Positions 38,409-47,256 are shown, numbered from the stretch's first letter. The stretch is DNA of 64,000 bases from Clostridium beijerinckii (GCF_036699995.1 NZ_CP144906.1:4165001-4229000); one strand, 5' to 3'. Notes: a model not told the origin generated them from the sequence alone. Made by a program: numbers and translations.

Positions 38409-39455
38409 ATGAAGGTATTAAAAAAAATAATAATTTTCACTACTATATTAACATTATTTATCGTCGCATCATTAAATATAGTAAAAAATAATATATATGC
38501 AAACGCACAAATTAAATCAGAAAAAACAAAAAGAATAGTAGTACTTCTCTCTTCTTTTAATGACGCATATATCTCTTTGATTAAAGATAGCTTAGAAAGG
38601 ATTCAAAAAGAAAACGCTAACAATGTAGAATTTATATTTCTTGATGGGAAGAACAATACAGATATACAAAATGAACTTATAGATTCAACACTTTCAACAG
38701 ATTTTGACCTTTTATTAGCAAACTTAGTTAATTTAGATGCAAATAATATAGACTCATTTATTAACAAGGTAAAATCCAAAAATATTCCTGTAATTCTATT
38801 TAATATAGTTCCATTTGTAACAACTTCAATTAAATCTTATCCTAAGGCTCTTGTAATAGCAACATCAGCTGAACAATCTGGAATTTTACAAGGAAATTTA
38901 ATTGTTAATGCATGGAACACTAATAAAGCAGCTATGGATAAAAATAAAGATAATATTCTTCAATATATTATGCTAACAGACAAAAACAATAACACACTAA
39001 CTACCGCAAGAACAAGGTATTCTATATCAACAATTAATGACGCCGGAATAAAAACTGAGGAACTTTCCAGAATATCTTCAGAGGGAACTAAAGAAGCCGC
39101 TCAAATGATTATGGAATCAACGTTTCTAAAGTATGGTGATAAAATTGAAGCTATAATTGCAAATAATGATACTTTAGCTATAGGAGCTATTAACGCCTTG
39201 CAAAAATATGGTTATAATATAGGTAACAAATCAATACCAGTTGTTGGAGCTGATGCAATACCAGAGGCTAGAGAATTAATTAAAAAAGGTTCTATGCTCG
39301 GTACTGTTATCCAAGATCCATCTGCGATGGCAGAAGCTCTTTATACAGTTGGAATGAATTTAATTTATAATAGGCCACCTCTTAGTAATACAAACTATAA
39401 GTTCAACGAAACCGGCTTTGTAGTAGAAATGCCTTACAGCGAATATAAAAAATGA
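38409..39455 (+). CDS. Periplasmic-type sugar-binding protein (MglB-like), orphan
   Basis: 348 residues. An N-terminal hydrophobic helix (about 8-26) has no lipobox Cys, so it is a signal anchor or cleaved signal peptide, with ANA as possible site. The mature part is a class I solute-binding fold (type 1, Peripla_BP_4) with YISLIKDSLERIQKE, IIANNDTLAIGAINALQKYG and PVVGADAIPEA as in galactose/glucose-binding proteins. Sugar contacts are partly diverged. GGAGGC precedes the ATG. No ABC permease or chemoreceptor is adjacent, so it may act with a sensor elsewhere. Confidence 0.8.
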   Translation: MKVLKKIIIFTTILTLFIVASLNIVKNNIYANAQIKSEKTKRIVVLLSSFNDAYISLIKDSLERIQKENANNVEFIFLDGKNNTDIQNELIDSTLSTDFDLLLANLVNLDANNIDSFINKVKSKNIPVILFNIVPFVTTSIKSYPKALVIATSAEQSGILQGNLIVNAWNTNKAAMDKNKDNILQYIMLTDKNNNTLTTARTRYSISTINDAGIKTEELSRISSEGTKEAAQMIMESTFLKYGDKIEAIIANNDTLAIGAINALQKYGYNIGNKSIPVVGADAIPEARELIKKGSMLGTVIQDPSAMAEALYTVGMNLIYNRPPLSNTNYKFNETGFVVEMPYSEYKK

Positions 39456-39493
39456 ATGAATTTAAAATTATTAATACACTCATTCATATGATA

Positions 39494-39521
39494 TTAAGAG
39501 TAGCCAAATGGCTACTCTTAA
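39494..39521. terminator. Hairpin between convergent genes
   Basis: TTAAGAGTAGCCA and its perfect complement with a two-base loop. It lies between the ends of the sugar-binding protein and the coiled-coil gene; T runs are short on both sides. Confidence 0.6.
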
Positions 39522-39537
39522 TTAAGTTACAAATTTA

Positions 39538-39999
39538 TTATTTTTCATCTTTATTAGCAGCTGTTTCTGCTTCATTTAAATTCGAATTACTACTTGAAGT
39601 AAGTAGTGATTCAAATTTCCTTAATTCACTTTTTAGTTTCTCATTTTCTTCTTGTAACTTAGAATTAATATCATTCAATTCCTTAATTACTTTTGCATTA
39701 CCAAATGTAAAATCTTTGCCTAGATTTAAATTCTCAAGTATATTTTGTTTTAATTCCTCAATATCCTCTTTTTTTAATTCTGGAAATTTAGATATTAACG
39801 TATTATCAAACTTATCTATTTTTAATTTCAACACATTTTCAATCGTACTTGAAATTCCAAAATCCTCATCAATCATATCCCAAATTTCTCGTGCTTTTGA
39901 AATATAATCTGGATGCTTTGTTAATTCCTCCTTCAATCCAGATTTATTAAATCTGCTAGTAAGAATTTTCTCCATTGGCTTTAAAATTGCTTTTAACAT
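39538..39999 (-). CDS. Hypothetical protein with C-terminal coiled coil, 153 aa
   Basis: Not recognised. Charged and soluble; the N-terminal 100 residues are helical with no known motif (EIWDMIDEDFGISSTIENVL; DNTLISKFPELKKEDIEEL). Residues about 103-130 form a coiled coil (KELNDINSKLQEENEKLKSE). The tail is Ser/Asn-rich. AGGAAG precedes the ATG. It is convergent with the sugar-binding protein. Confidence 0.65.
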   Translation of the reverse strand: MLKAILKPMEKILTSRFNKSGLKEELTKHPDYISKAREIWDMIDEDFGISSTIENVLKLKIDKFDNTLISKFPELKKEDIEELKQNILENLNLGKDFTFGNAKVIKELNDINSKLQEENEKLKSELRKFESLLTSSSNSNLNEAETAANKDEK

Positions 40000-40461
40000 T
40001 ATATACTTCCTTCAATATTATTTTATAACACATATTATGAAATACCGACCTTAAAATCCACTTTTCTTATGACAATATAATATAAATAATTTTTAGTGAA
40101 TGTTAAATTAAAATTTCTTACAAACTATACCATGGCATTAGTATTATTAATAATGCACAAAAAAGATGCGGCCTAACTTAGCCGCATCTATATTTATAAG
40201 AGATTATGAGATTATTAAGGTTTTATATAATTTGAGACATACTCTTTTGTACACTTATATATTAACATAATCCGACAAAATATTCTATTGTTTTTATTAT
40301 ATTTTTATAAATTTAATATTTAAGTATAATAGATGACGATTTTGCAGAATATATTTAATGCATTAATCTCTATTCCTCTAATTAACTTAATTAAAGACGC
40401 AGCCAGTATTTTATTGGCTGCGTTTAAAAAATTATAACTGCATTAAAGCGAGGTATAAATA
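40000..40461. other. Intergenic with two GC-rich hairpins
   Basis: Hairpin A at 40164-40189 (AGATGCGGC and complement, 8-base loop) is followed on the minus strand by TTTTTT, so it looks like a terminator, but no minus-strand gene precedes it. Hairpin B at 40397-40423 (ACGCAGCCA and near-perfect complement) lies 40 bases before the secreted protein gene. Between them there is no ORF. A minus-strand small RNA of about 200-250 nt, ending at A, is possible. Confidence 0.4.
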
Positions 40462-40788
40462 ATGAAAATAAAAAACTTCTTAGTAACCCTCTTAATATTT
40501 TTTATCTTTACTATAAGCAATGCTAATGCAACGATTCCAATAGCAAACACTTACAAGCAAGGTATATATAAAATTTCTGAAAGCAGCAAAGAAAATTATA
40601 CTGCAAAACTTATAACTCCTAATAACATTACAAGTTTAATTATTATAGATCCTGATGGAGATATAAAATTTTTCAAGAGATTCGATACAATCAATGAAAC
40701 GATTAACTTAGGTCCTATGGTTAAAGGTGATATAGTATCAATAATCGGTACTGGAGAAATAGCCGCTAATTTTATAACCATAAGTTAA
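40462..40788 (+). CDS. Small secreted protein, 108 aa, unknown function
   Basis: Signal peptide (about 1-23, ending ANA). The mature part is a beta-rich domain (YTAKLITPNNITSLIIIDPDG; LGPMVKGDIVSIIGTGEIAA) without Cys. It resembles small extracellular beta-sandwich proteins of clostridia, but no family is assigned. GCGAGG lies before the ATG. A strong terminator overlaps its stop. Confidence 0.7.
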   Translation: MKIKNFLVTLLIFFIFTISNANATIPIANTYKQGIYKISESSKENYTAKLITPNNITSLIIIDPDGDIKFFKRFDTINETINLGPMVKGDIVSIIGTGEIAANFITIS

Positions 40789-40810
40789 AACCACTCTCTC
40801 GAGTGGTTTT
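40787..40810 (+). terminator. Terminator between the small secreted protein and signal peptidase genes
   Basis: AAAACCACTC, loop TCTC, GAGTGGTTTT, then CTTAC. It is bidirectional and serves both convergent genes. Confidence 0.9.
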
Positions 40811-40816
40811 CTTACA

Positions 40817-41359
40817 TTATTTTAACATTCCAAAATCTTTAAAAGGATAAAATATAAACTGAGCCTTTCCTTCTATTTTAGAGCTATCTATATAATGATC
40901 TTTCCAATACCTTGCATCTAATGATACAGGTCTATTATCTCCTAAGAAAAAATACTTTCCTTGTGGTACTTCAAATGATCCATTATAATCATCCTTATTT
41001 TTTACATAGTCTTCTTCCAACTTTTCTCCATTTACAAATACTATCCCATTTTTTATATCTATCTTATCTCCTGGCAAACCTATTAATCTCTTTACTAAAG
41101 TTTCTTTAAGTTCATCTGAATAAAATACAATTACATTTCCTCTTTTTAGATTATCAAAGTTATGTATTCTTGTTACTAAAATTTTATCATTTAAATTTAT
41201 AGTTGGAATCATTGATCCTGTTGGCACATATACATTAAAAAATACAAACTGTCTTAGTAAAAACGCTATTACTAAAGCACAAAATATTGGTATTATCCAA
41301 TCTTTAATAAAATTACTTTTCTTCTTACCTTTTTCTTCTATTTTAGTACTTTCTTCCAA
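40817..41359 (-). CDS. lepB: Signal peptidase I (type I, SipS-like)
   Basis: 180 residues with one N-terminal membrane anchor (WIIPIFCALVIAFLLRQFVF). The catalytic Ser is in YVPTGSMIPTI and the Lys in ETLVKRLIGLPGD, followed by the conserved GDNRPVSLDARYW box. It cleaves signal peptides on the outer side of the membrane. It lies alone, with a palindromic region upstream. Clostridia often have several copies. Confidence 0.93.
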   Translation of the reverse strand: MEESTKIEEKGKKKSNFIKDWIIPIFCALVIAFLLRQFVFFNVYVPTGSMIPTINLNDKILVTRIHNFDNLKRGNVIVFYSDELKETLVKRLIGLPGDKIDIKNGIVFVNGEKLEEDYVKNKDDYNGSFEVPQGKYFFLGDNRPVSLDARYWKDHYIDSSKIEGKAQFIFYPFKDFGMLK

Positions 41360-41516
41360 AGCATATCATCCTTCCTAGATTATAATTAATATTTCTGCTT
41401 TTACTATATATATACAGATTAATTTAGTAACCATTTATTTAACTTACCAATAAAATAAGAATTAGTCAAGTTTACTTACGTTATATTAATCATCATAAAA
41501 GAAAATATAAGGTACT

Positions 41517-41544
41517 ATTCTAAAGAATATATATTCTTTAGAAT
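41517..41544. repeat. 28-base perfect palindrome with extended arms
   Basis: ATTCTAAAGAATAT is followed directly by its complement, and AAGGTAC/GTAACCTT extend the symmetry to about 41508-41555. It lies 90 bases past the hydrolase stop and 150 bases before signal peptidase. It may be a terminator for the hydrolase gene; the T tail is weak. Confidence 0.6.
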
Positions 41545-41643
41545 TTGTAACCTTATAAAAAAGTATAATTTCTATATCATATTCATATCTTCAACTCAAA
41601 ATCAAAATATCACTTAATAACATTCACTTACCTCTCATAAATA

Positions 41644-42459
41644 TTACTGTTCAATGAATTTTGTTAACTCTTGATTAAATTTTTCTTTTTCATCGTAGAA
41701 TAATCCATGTCCACTATCATTAAATGGTATAATTCTAGAATTCTTAATGATTTGCCTTTGAGCTTCACCCAAAGCAAATAAACAAACTTGGTCATGAATG
41801 CCATGAAGAATCAATGTTGGAACATTAATTTTTTCAAGATCAGAAAACAAACTTTCTTCGCCTAACCAAGTATTAGCAACTTCTGCTGTAGCCCAACCTG
41901 CTGCCTGCAATCCAAGCTGAAAGAACCAATTTGAAAAACTCTCTGTAATATGCTTATAGAAAAAAATATCTCCAAAATCTTGAAGCATTTTAGGTCGATC
42001 AGTATATGTTCCTTTAATTATATCAATAACAGCTTGTTTCTGTAACCCATGAGGAAAATAAGATCTTTGAATAAGGCTTGGTGCTGCCGCTGCGCAAAGA
42101 ACCAACTTAGAAACTTTGTCATTATCATATCTTGACATATATCTAATAGCGATTGCTCCACCTGTAGAATGACCTAGTAATGTAAAGCTTTTTAATTTAA
42201 GTACTTCCACAACTCTTCTAACATCATCCGCTAATCTATCGTAGTCATACCCCCTATATGGTTTATCTGATTCACCAAAGCCTCTTTGATCTATCCCTAT
42301 ACACCTATATCCCATTTTAGGAAGGATATTAAACTGGTATTCAAATAATTTATGACTTCCTGGCCAACCATGCAAAAATACAATTGTATTTCTTCCTTCT
42401 TCATTAAGATCTTCTACATAAACTTTAACATCTGGTTCTACTTTAATATAGTAACCCAT
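41644..42459 (-). CDS. Alpha/beta hydrolase, haloperoxidase-like
   Basis: 271 residues from the ATG at 42459, eight bases after GGAGG; the frame open to 42474 is rejected. Alpha/beta fold with oxyanion segment FLHGWPGSHKLF, nucleophile Ser in LLGHSTGGAI, Asp in LILHGIHDQVCLF and His in FNDSGHGLFYDE. This is the triad of esterase/chloroperoxidase-type enzymes. The substrate is unknown. It stands alone. Confidence 0.85.
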   Translation of the reverse strand: MGYYIKVEPDVKVYVEDLNEEGRNTIVFLHGWPGSHKLFEYQFNILPKMGYRCIGIDQRGFGESDKPYRGYDYDRLADDVRRVVEVLKLKSFTLLGHSTGGAIAIRYMSRYDNDKVSKLVLCAAAAPSLIQRSYFPHGLQKQAVIDIIKGTYTDRPKMLQDFGDIFFYKHITESFSNWFFQLGLQAAGWATAEVANTWLGEESLFSDLEKINVPTLILHGIHDQVCLFALGEAQRQIIKNSRIIPFNDSGHGLFYDEKEKFNQELTKFIEQ

Positions 42460-42610
42460 GCAAATTGCCTCCATTAATAAACTTTCTTTCTAAAAACAGC
42501 TTATTCTTTTACAACAAATAGGTGAATTACTACTATTAAGTTTCTAAAACTAATATTAACATGCAATTTGATTAAAATAGATATTTATGATTTATTTATA
42601 CGTGTATTTA

Positions 42611-44320
42611 TCATATATCGCTTACGCCTTCTATAAAAGCCTCGCCCTCATTCCTTCTCACTATTTCAATGAAAGCCGCCGAAATTTCAGGATCAAATTG
42701 TGTCCCGCTGCATTTTTCAAGTTCCTCTGCTGCTTCCTCATAAGTTTTTCTAGTATTATATGGTCTATTTGATGTCATCGCATCAAAACTATCAACAACT
42801 GTCAGAATTCTTGCTAAGTAAGGTATTTCCTTGCCCTTTAATTTATTAGGATATCCGTTTCCATCATACCTTTCATGATGACTTATAATTAAAGGTATGA
42901 TATCTTTAAGTGATTCTACAGACTTTATTATTTCAACTCCATTAGCAGGATGTTGCTTTAATAATTCCCATTCTTCATCTGTTAGTCTCATTTTTTTCAT
43001 TAACACTTCTTTATTAATGTTAATCTTGCCAATATCATGCATGTAGGCACCATAAATTAAAATTTCTTTTTCTCTTTTGCTTAATTTGAGTTTATCAGCA
43101 ATCATTCTACTATACACTACAACTCTTTCTACATGACCATAAGTATATCTATCTTTAGCATTAATAACACTAATCAAGGTTTTTATCGAAGCGACAAGTT
43201 CAATATCTTTTTCATCTATATTTTTTTTGATTTCATCTAGAATTGAGGTATACGCCTCAACCCTATTCTTATTGAAAAATTTTGCTCTATATAACGCATC
43301 ATCTGCACTTTTTATTAATTCTATATCATTTCTCGCTTTATTTGGATAAACTGATACACCCATGGAAACTGTAACTTTCCCTTTAGGCTGACTTTCTTCC
43401 CCCTCAAAATGTGTACACTCTATTTTTTTTCTTAAATTTTCTGCCATCTGCATTGCTTCTTCCTCATTTGTATCGGGCAGTATTATCGCAAATTCTTCGC
43501 CCCCATATCTTGCTGCGATATCTTCTTTCCCTACATTACTTCTAATAATTTCACCAATTTTTCTAAGGACGTAATCACCTTTTTGATGGCCATGAGTATC
43601 GTTATATTGCTTAAAATAGTCTATATCTATAAAAATCATGGATACAGGTTTGCTATTCCTATCTCCATTCTTAACTTTCTCTGCTAACGAGTCACAGAAA
43701 TATCTATGGTTATAAAGTTCAGTAAGCCCATCAATATTTATTAACTCCTCTAACTTTTTAATATGTTCTGCTTCTATCTTTACATAGAATCCCAAAGGCC
43801 ATGAAGTTAAAATAAATACTCCTGCCAGGATCAAATCATTTTCAAAATATGTATTTACTATTACATTAGGTTCCATAAATATATCCATCGCTAAAATAAT
43901 TAGAGATGAAATACAGGAAACTATAATACCTTGTTTCATTCCATATTGAATCGTTGTTGTTATTATTATAAACAAATACAAAAATTTATATTGGCTTTCA
44001 TTTACTCCACATATAAATATAATTATCGAAAACACTATTATAAATACTGCTATTTCAATTTTATTGAATATAGTTCCACGCCTCCATCTAATCTTATTTT
44101 TTATTGAAAATGTCCATGCGCAGTAAACTAAAGTTATTATCATTAATGGAGCACAAAGAAATACATATTGATAATAGTAACTAATTTCCCATACTTGCGA
44201 GTTAGTATTTTTAATAAACTCTCTACATAAAATTATACCCACGAATAAAAGTGAAGATAATTTTACTACAGATATTATATCATTAACTTGTTTTTTTTTG
44301 TCGTCTTTTACACGCTTCAT
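42611..44320 (-). CDS. Membrane GGDEF plus HD-GYP protein (c-di-GMP turnover)
   Basis: 569 residues. About six N-terminal membrane helices (MASE-like sensor), a GGDEF domain near 200-360 with active-site GGEEF (ARYGGEEFAIILPD near residue 273), and an HD-GYP domain near 375-560 with HDIGKININKEV and HHERYDGNGYPNKLKG. The first domain can make c-di-GMP and the second can break it down, and both active sites look intact. It starts 57 bases after agrD on the same strand with a hairpin between, so it may be the last gene of the agr operon. No clear ribosome site beyond GAGG was seen. Confidence 0.92.
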   Translation of the reverse strand: MKRVKDDKKKQVNDIISVVKLSSLLFVGIILCREFIKNTNSQVWEISYYYQYVFLCAPLMIITLVYCAWTFSIKNKIRWRRGTIFNKIEIAVFIIVFSIIIFICGVNESQYKFLYLFIIITTTIQYGMKQGIIVSCISSLIILAMDIFMEPNVIVNTYFENDLILAGVFILTSWPLGFYVKIEAEHIKKLEELINIDGLTELYNHRYFCDSLAEKVKNGDRNSKPVSMIFIDIDYFKQYNDTHGHQKGDYVLRKIGEIIRSNVGKEDIAARYGGEEFAIILPDTNEEEAMQMAENLRKKIECTHFEGEESQPKGKVTVSMGVSVYPNKARNDIELIKSADDALYRAKFFNKNRVEAYTSILDEIKKNIDEKDIELVASIKTLISVINAKDRYTYGHVERVVVYSRMIADKLKLSKREKEILIYGAYMHDIGKININKEVLMKKMRLTDEEWELLKQHPANGVEIIKSVESLKDIIPLIISHHERYDGNGYPNKLKGKEIPYLARILTVVDSFDAMTSNRPYNTRKTYEEAAEELEKCSGTQFDPEISAAFIEIVRRNEGEAFIEGVSDI

Positions 44321-44344
44321 ATAATATACCTCATAAATAGTTAC

Positions 44345-44370
44345 AGTGAGGCCAATATGCTGGTCTCACT
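44345..44370 (-). terminator. Hairpin between agrD and the GGDEF/HD-GYP gene
   Basis: AGTGAGACCA pairs with TGGCCTCACT (one G-U) around six bases on the minus strand. There is no T run after it, so it may be a weak terminator, a processing site or a 3' stabiliser rather than a full stop. Confidence 0.45.
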
Positions 44371-44377
44371 TTGTAAA

Positions 44378-44503
44378 TTACTCTTCTCTTAAGCACTTAG
44401 GTTCTTCTGGCTGATAATGTCCCCATATACATGCAGAAGTAGAAACAATTGATGCGATAAGTGTTGCCGCTGTTGCTACTACCATTAAAATTCTTCGTTT
44501 CAT
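44378..44503 (-). CDS. agrD: AgrD-type autoinducing peptide precursor, 41 aa
   Basis: A short gene with AAAGGAGGTGAAGTTA before the ATG. The product has a basic, amphipathic N-terminal helix (MKRRILMVVATAATLIASIV), then STSA, Cys25 and the acidic recognition tail QPEEPKCLREE. This is the form of clostridial AgrD peptides such as that of C. perfringens (core CLWFT before HQPEEP). By analogy the signal would be a five-residue thiolactone of CIWGH (Cys25 to His29). It lies 37 bases after agrB. Confidence 0.9.
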   Translation of the reverse strand: MKRRILMVVATAATLIASIVSTSACIWGHYQPEEPKCLREE

Positions 44504-44540
44504 TAACTTCACCTCCTTTAAACTAAGTAACCTAGTTTTT

Positions 44541-45164
44541 TTAATGTCCGAACTGCCTCAATGCTAAATGCCCAGTTTTAGTTAAAGAAAAAATCTGCCA
44601 CGACAAGCCTATATAAATACACAAAGAATAGGTTAATAAAGTAAGATTCTCTGTTAGCAAATATGACAAAATTAAAATTAATACAATAGCTAAGTAAACG
44701 CTCAACGTTATGATAGACACTTTTTTTAGCCTTTTTTTCATTTTATGACTTCTAATTGGTTTTGCCGCACTATCAACAGGAGCTAATTTATATATAATAT
44801 AATACGACCATGCAAATATTATGCTTCCTACCACTATAATCAAAATCAAATCAAAATGTGCATATTTCGCTGTTATTCCCATTCCTACACTAACAACAGT
44901 TCCTATAATAGCACATTTTTCAGGTGAACTCGCATGAGCTCCCCCTGAGCTTTTCCTTAGCATACTTGTTGTAAATGATACGATAAGTGCTTCAATCATT
45001 ACATTGAAAATAACTCCAAATATCATAACTAATGCTATGCAAATCATAATTTGGATAAAAGCAAATATTCCATAGTTTATTACTGATTTTCTATCATCAT
45101 TAAGATTTAATTCACGTGCAATATAACCAGAAATTTTTTTGCATATATTCTCAATTTTAAACAT
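44541..45164 (-). CDS. agrB: AgrB-type peptide processing and export protease
   Basis: 207 residues with about six membrane helices. Catalytic His77 (GGAHASS) and Cys84 (PEKCAI) sit at the same positions as in S. aureus AgrB. It cuts the C-terminal tail of AgrD and forms the thiolactone ring. The GTG/ATG region overlaps the preceding gene by 8 bases, so translation is coupled. It is followed by agrD. Confidence 0.93.
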   Translation of the reverse strand: MFKIENICKKISGYIARELNLNDDRKSVINYGIFAFIQIMICIALVMIFGVIFNVMIEALIVSFTTSMLRKSSGGAHASSPEKCAIIGTVVSVGMGITAKYAHFDLILIIVVGSIIFAWSYYIIYKLAPVDSAAKPIRSHKMKKRLKKVSIITLSVYLAIVLILILSYLLTENLTLLTYSLCIYIGLSWQIFSLTKTGHLALRQFGH

Positions 45165-45615
45165 CTCTAAGCATTCCTTTTTTTAAATAATAAATTAATG
45201 TTATAATTACAAAACATACTAGAGATGGTAACCCATATATTTCTTTTAATACTGGATTTAACATTATAACATCCAAACTATTTCTAAACGCAATGTTTAA
45301 TAGTAGAATATTTAATCCTTCACACATAAATAAAACTATAGTTGTTATCAATGATGATTTTATAGACAAAACCATATCTGCTTTATTTATGCTCCACATA
45401 ATAATAATCATTACAAATATATCAAGTATGGTTGGCACTCCATAATTTATAGGCAGAAGTCGTATTCCATATTCACATACTGCTAATAATAAACTCGAAA
45501 TTACATATCTTTTTGCATTAAGTTTTACATTAGATAACGCTATCATTGCTAGTATTAATACAAATGCTTCTGGAACTAACCTAAATATAAATTCAAATAC
45601 TGTTAATCTTAACAT
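45157..45615 (-). CDS. Kinase-less AgrC-like membrane sensor protein, 152 aa
   Basis: Six hydrophobic helices fill the protein; it ends KKGMLRDV right after the last one. The helix pattern and segments such as ISSLLLAVCEYGIRLLPIN and IIIMWSINKADMVLSIKSS resemble the N-terminal sensor half of GHKL kinases like that at 1-1207, but there is no histidine kinase domain. Overlaps of 23 bases with the gene before and 8 bases with agrB show tight coupling. A role as peptide receptor, decoy or AgrB partner is inference. Confidence 0.75.
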   Translation of the reverse strand: MLRLTVFEFIFRLVPEAFVLILAMIALSNVKLNAKRYVISSLLLAVCEYGIRLLPINYGVPTILDIFVMIIIMWSINKADMVLSIKSSLITTIVLFMCEGLNILLLNIAFRNSLDVIMLNPVLKEIYGLPSLVCFVIITLIYYLKKGMLRDV

Positions 45616-46159
45616 TTTCTTTTCTCCTTTGATTATGAATTTTCCTTAACGCACTATAAATCACTACAAACACAAATACTCTTATAAGTACATCCCCTAC
45701 GCTAAGGATAGTGTATCCTAAGTCTATAAAGTCAGTTAAGATCTTTAATTTAGTTTGTGAATCTCCTAATATATGAATATCATTCGTTCCTTGAAAATTT
45801 TCTAATGTACGACCTGTAAAGTGCGATAATGATTGATAAACTGGCATAAATCCCGCATTGGCTTTTATTGCAATATCATTTAATACGCCGCCTAAAATCA
45901 TAAAAACCGATCCAATTATCGAACTTTTGTATAATTCATATTTTAATATCAGTAACAAATATGTAATTAAATAGATAGATGTTAATCCCCCTATAGTTCT
46001 TATAAGCACATAATTGCCAAAAAAAGTAGCAACTTGTCCAATAAACGTAAGTATTTCAAATCCAATTAGAGGATAAATAGTCCATGATTTAAACAACGGA
46101 CTTATTTTGTATCCTCTAATTTTTGCTAAAAAAAATGTAAGTAGTACTGTTTCTGGCAT
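45593..46159 (-). CDS. DUF5317-like membrane protein, first gene of the agr unit
   Basis: 188 residues with five hydrophobic helices. The start MPETVLLTFFLAKIRGYKIS and the loop region GFMPVYQSLSH...NDIHILGDSQTKLKILTD match DUF5317 proteins as I remember them; the function is unknown. GGAGG precedes the ATG. It opens the coupled gene set DUF5317, sensor-like, agrB, agrD. A 17-base inverted repeat lies just upstream. Confidence 0.75.
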   Translation of the reverse strand: MPETVLLTFFLAKIRGYKISPLFKSWTIYPLIGFEILTFIGQVATFFGNYVLIRTIGGLTSIYLITYLLLILKYELYKSSIIGSVFMILGGVLNDIAIKANAGFMPVYQSLSHFTGRTLENFQGTNDIHILGDSQTKLKILTDFIDLGYTILSVGDVLIRVFVFVVIYSALRKIHNQRRKENVKINSI

Positions 46160-46175
46160 GTTTCCTCCGTGATCA

Positions 46176-46242
46176 AATTTACTTATAATTCACAATAATA
46201 TGCATCATAAGAAAACAAATAATTATGAATTATAAGTAAATT
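46176..46242 (-). promoter_or_regulatory. 17-base perfect inverted repeat upstream of the agr unit
   Basis: AATTTACTTATAATTCA at 46176-46192 and its complement at 46226-46242 frame a 33-base interval, 16 bases before the first start codon. ATGCAT occurs both inside and next to it (about 46200 and 46247). It could be an operator or a leader hairpin. Confidence 0.5.
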
Positions 46243-46395
46243 ATTATGCATATTAATATATATTATAATACCTATTTTGTACAGTTTCTATATCTTTACC
46301 TACAAAAGGATAAATTTAATAAATTAGTTATAAAAATACTAAAATAAACTCTACCTATATAGGCTTATATCAAATTTGAATTCAGTTCTATTAAT

Positions 46396-47256
46396 TTAAA
46401 TTTTCTTTTTAAATATACCTATTCTCATATCTATAGTTATAGCTAAGGATTCATAATCTTCTAGCTTCTCTTTATTCTCCGGTGTAGACTTCCAATAATG
46501 AGGTGTCATCTTTAATAAGCTCAATAATTCTTCTTTATTCAATGTTATATCAAATGTTTCATTAGCTTCTTCTATATAATCATTTTCTTCTGCATTTGCT
46601 TTATAAACTTTATCATTTAAATGAACCTCAGAATAAATAATATTCCTAAGTTGTATTAAATGATTAGTTCTAGGTAAAACTCTAACAAATATTCCATCAT
46701 CCTTTAAAACCCTATTACACTCATCAATATCTATAGGACTAAATACTGAAATAATACAATCCACTGTTTTATCGCCAAGTGGTATGTTAAAATTGTTTCC
46801 GACCGCCCAAACACAATCTTTGTTTAGTTTACTTGCATATTTTACAGCTTCTTTAGAAACATCTAAGCCATAATAATTAGCTTGAATATTTTTCTTATTC
46901 ATATAATCTTTTAGGTTTGTTAAGTAATATCCTTCGCCGCATCCTAGATCTACAATATTCAATTTCTTGCTAATTTTATCTGACATCCCATCAACTATTA
47001 TTTCATTTATCTTATCAGACAATGGTTTATAATATCCTCTGGATAAAAAATCTATTCTTGATAAAACCATTTCCTTTGAATCACCAGGATTCTTACTTCT
47101 TTTCTGATTGCTTATTAACAAATTTACATACCCTTCTTTTGCTATATCATATGTATGTTTGTTACTGCATCTGTACATCTTATTTGAAATATCCTTAACT
47201 AATTTTTCCTTACAAACTGGGCAAAGCAGCAAGGTCTCATTTAAAATATCATTCAT
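46396..47256 (-). CDS. rlmA: 23S rRNA (guanine-N1)-methyltransferase, RlmA type
   Basis: 286 residues. N-terminal zinc finger (CPVCKEKL with CSNKHTYDIAKEGYVNLL, Cys12, Cys15, Cys30, His34), then a Rossmann methyltransferase with SAM motif NIVDLGCGEGYYL and the active-site region ISVFSPID. It methylates a G in helix 35 of 23S rRNA (G745 or G748); the TlrB-type branch gives resistance to tylosin-like macrolides. It follows the DUF218 gene by about 50 bases on the same strand. Confidence 0.9.
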   Translation of the reverse strand: MNDILNETLLLCPVCKEKLVKDISNKMYRCSNKHTYDIAKEGYVNLLISNQKRSKNPGDSKEMVLSRIDFLSRGYYKPLSDKINEIIVDGMSDKISKKLNIVDLGCGEGYYLTNLKDYMNKKNIQANYYGLDVSKEAVKYASKLNKDCVWAVGNNFNIPLGDKTVDCIISVFSPIDIDECNRVLKDDGIFVRVLPRTNHLIQLRNIIYSEVHLNDKVYKANAEENDYIEEANETFDITLNKEELLSLLKMTPHYWKSTPENKEKLEDYESLAITIDMRIGIFKKKI

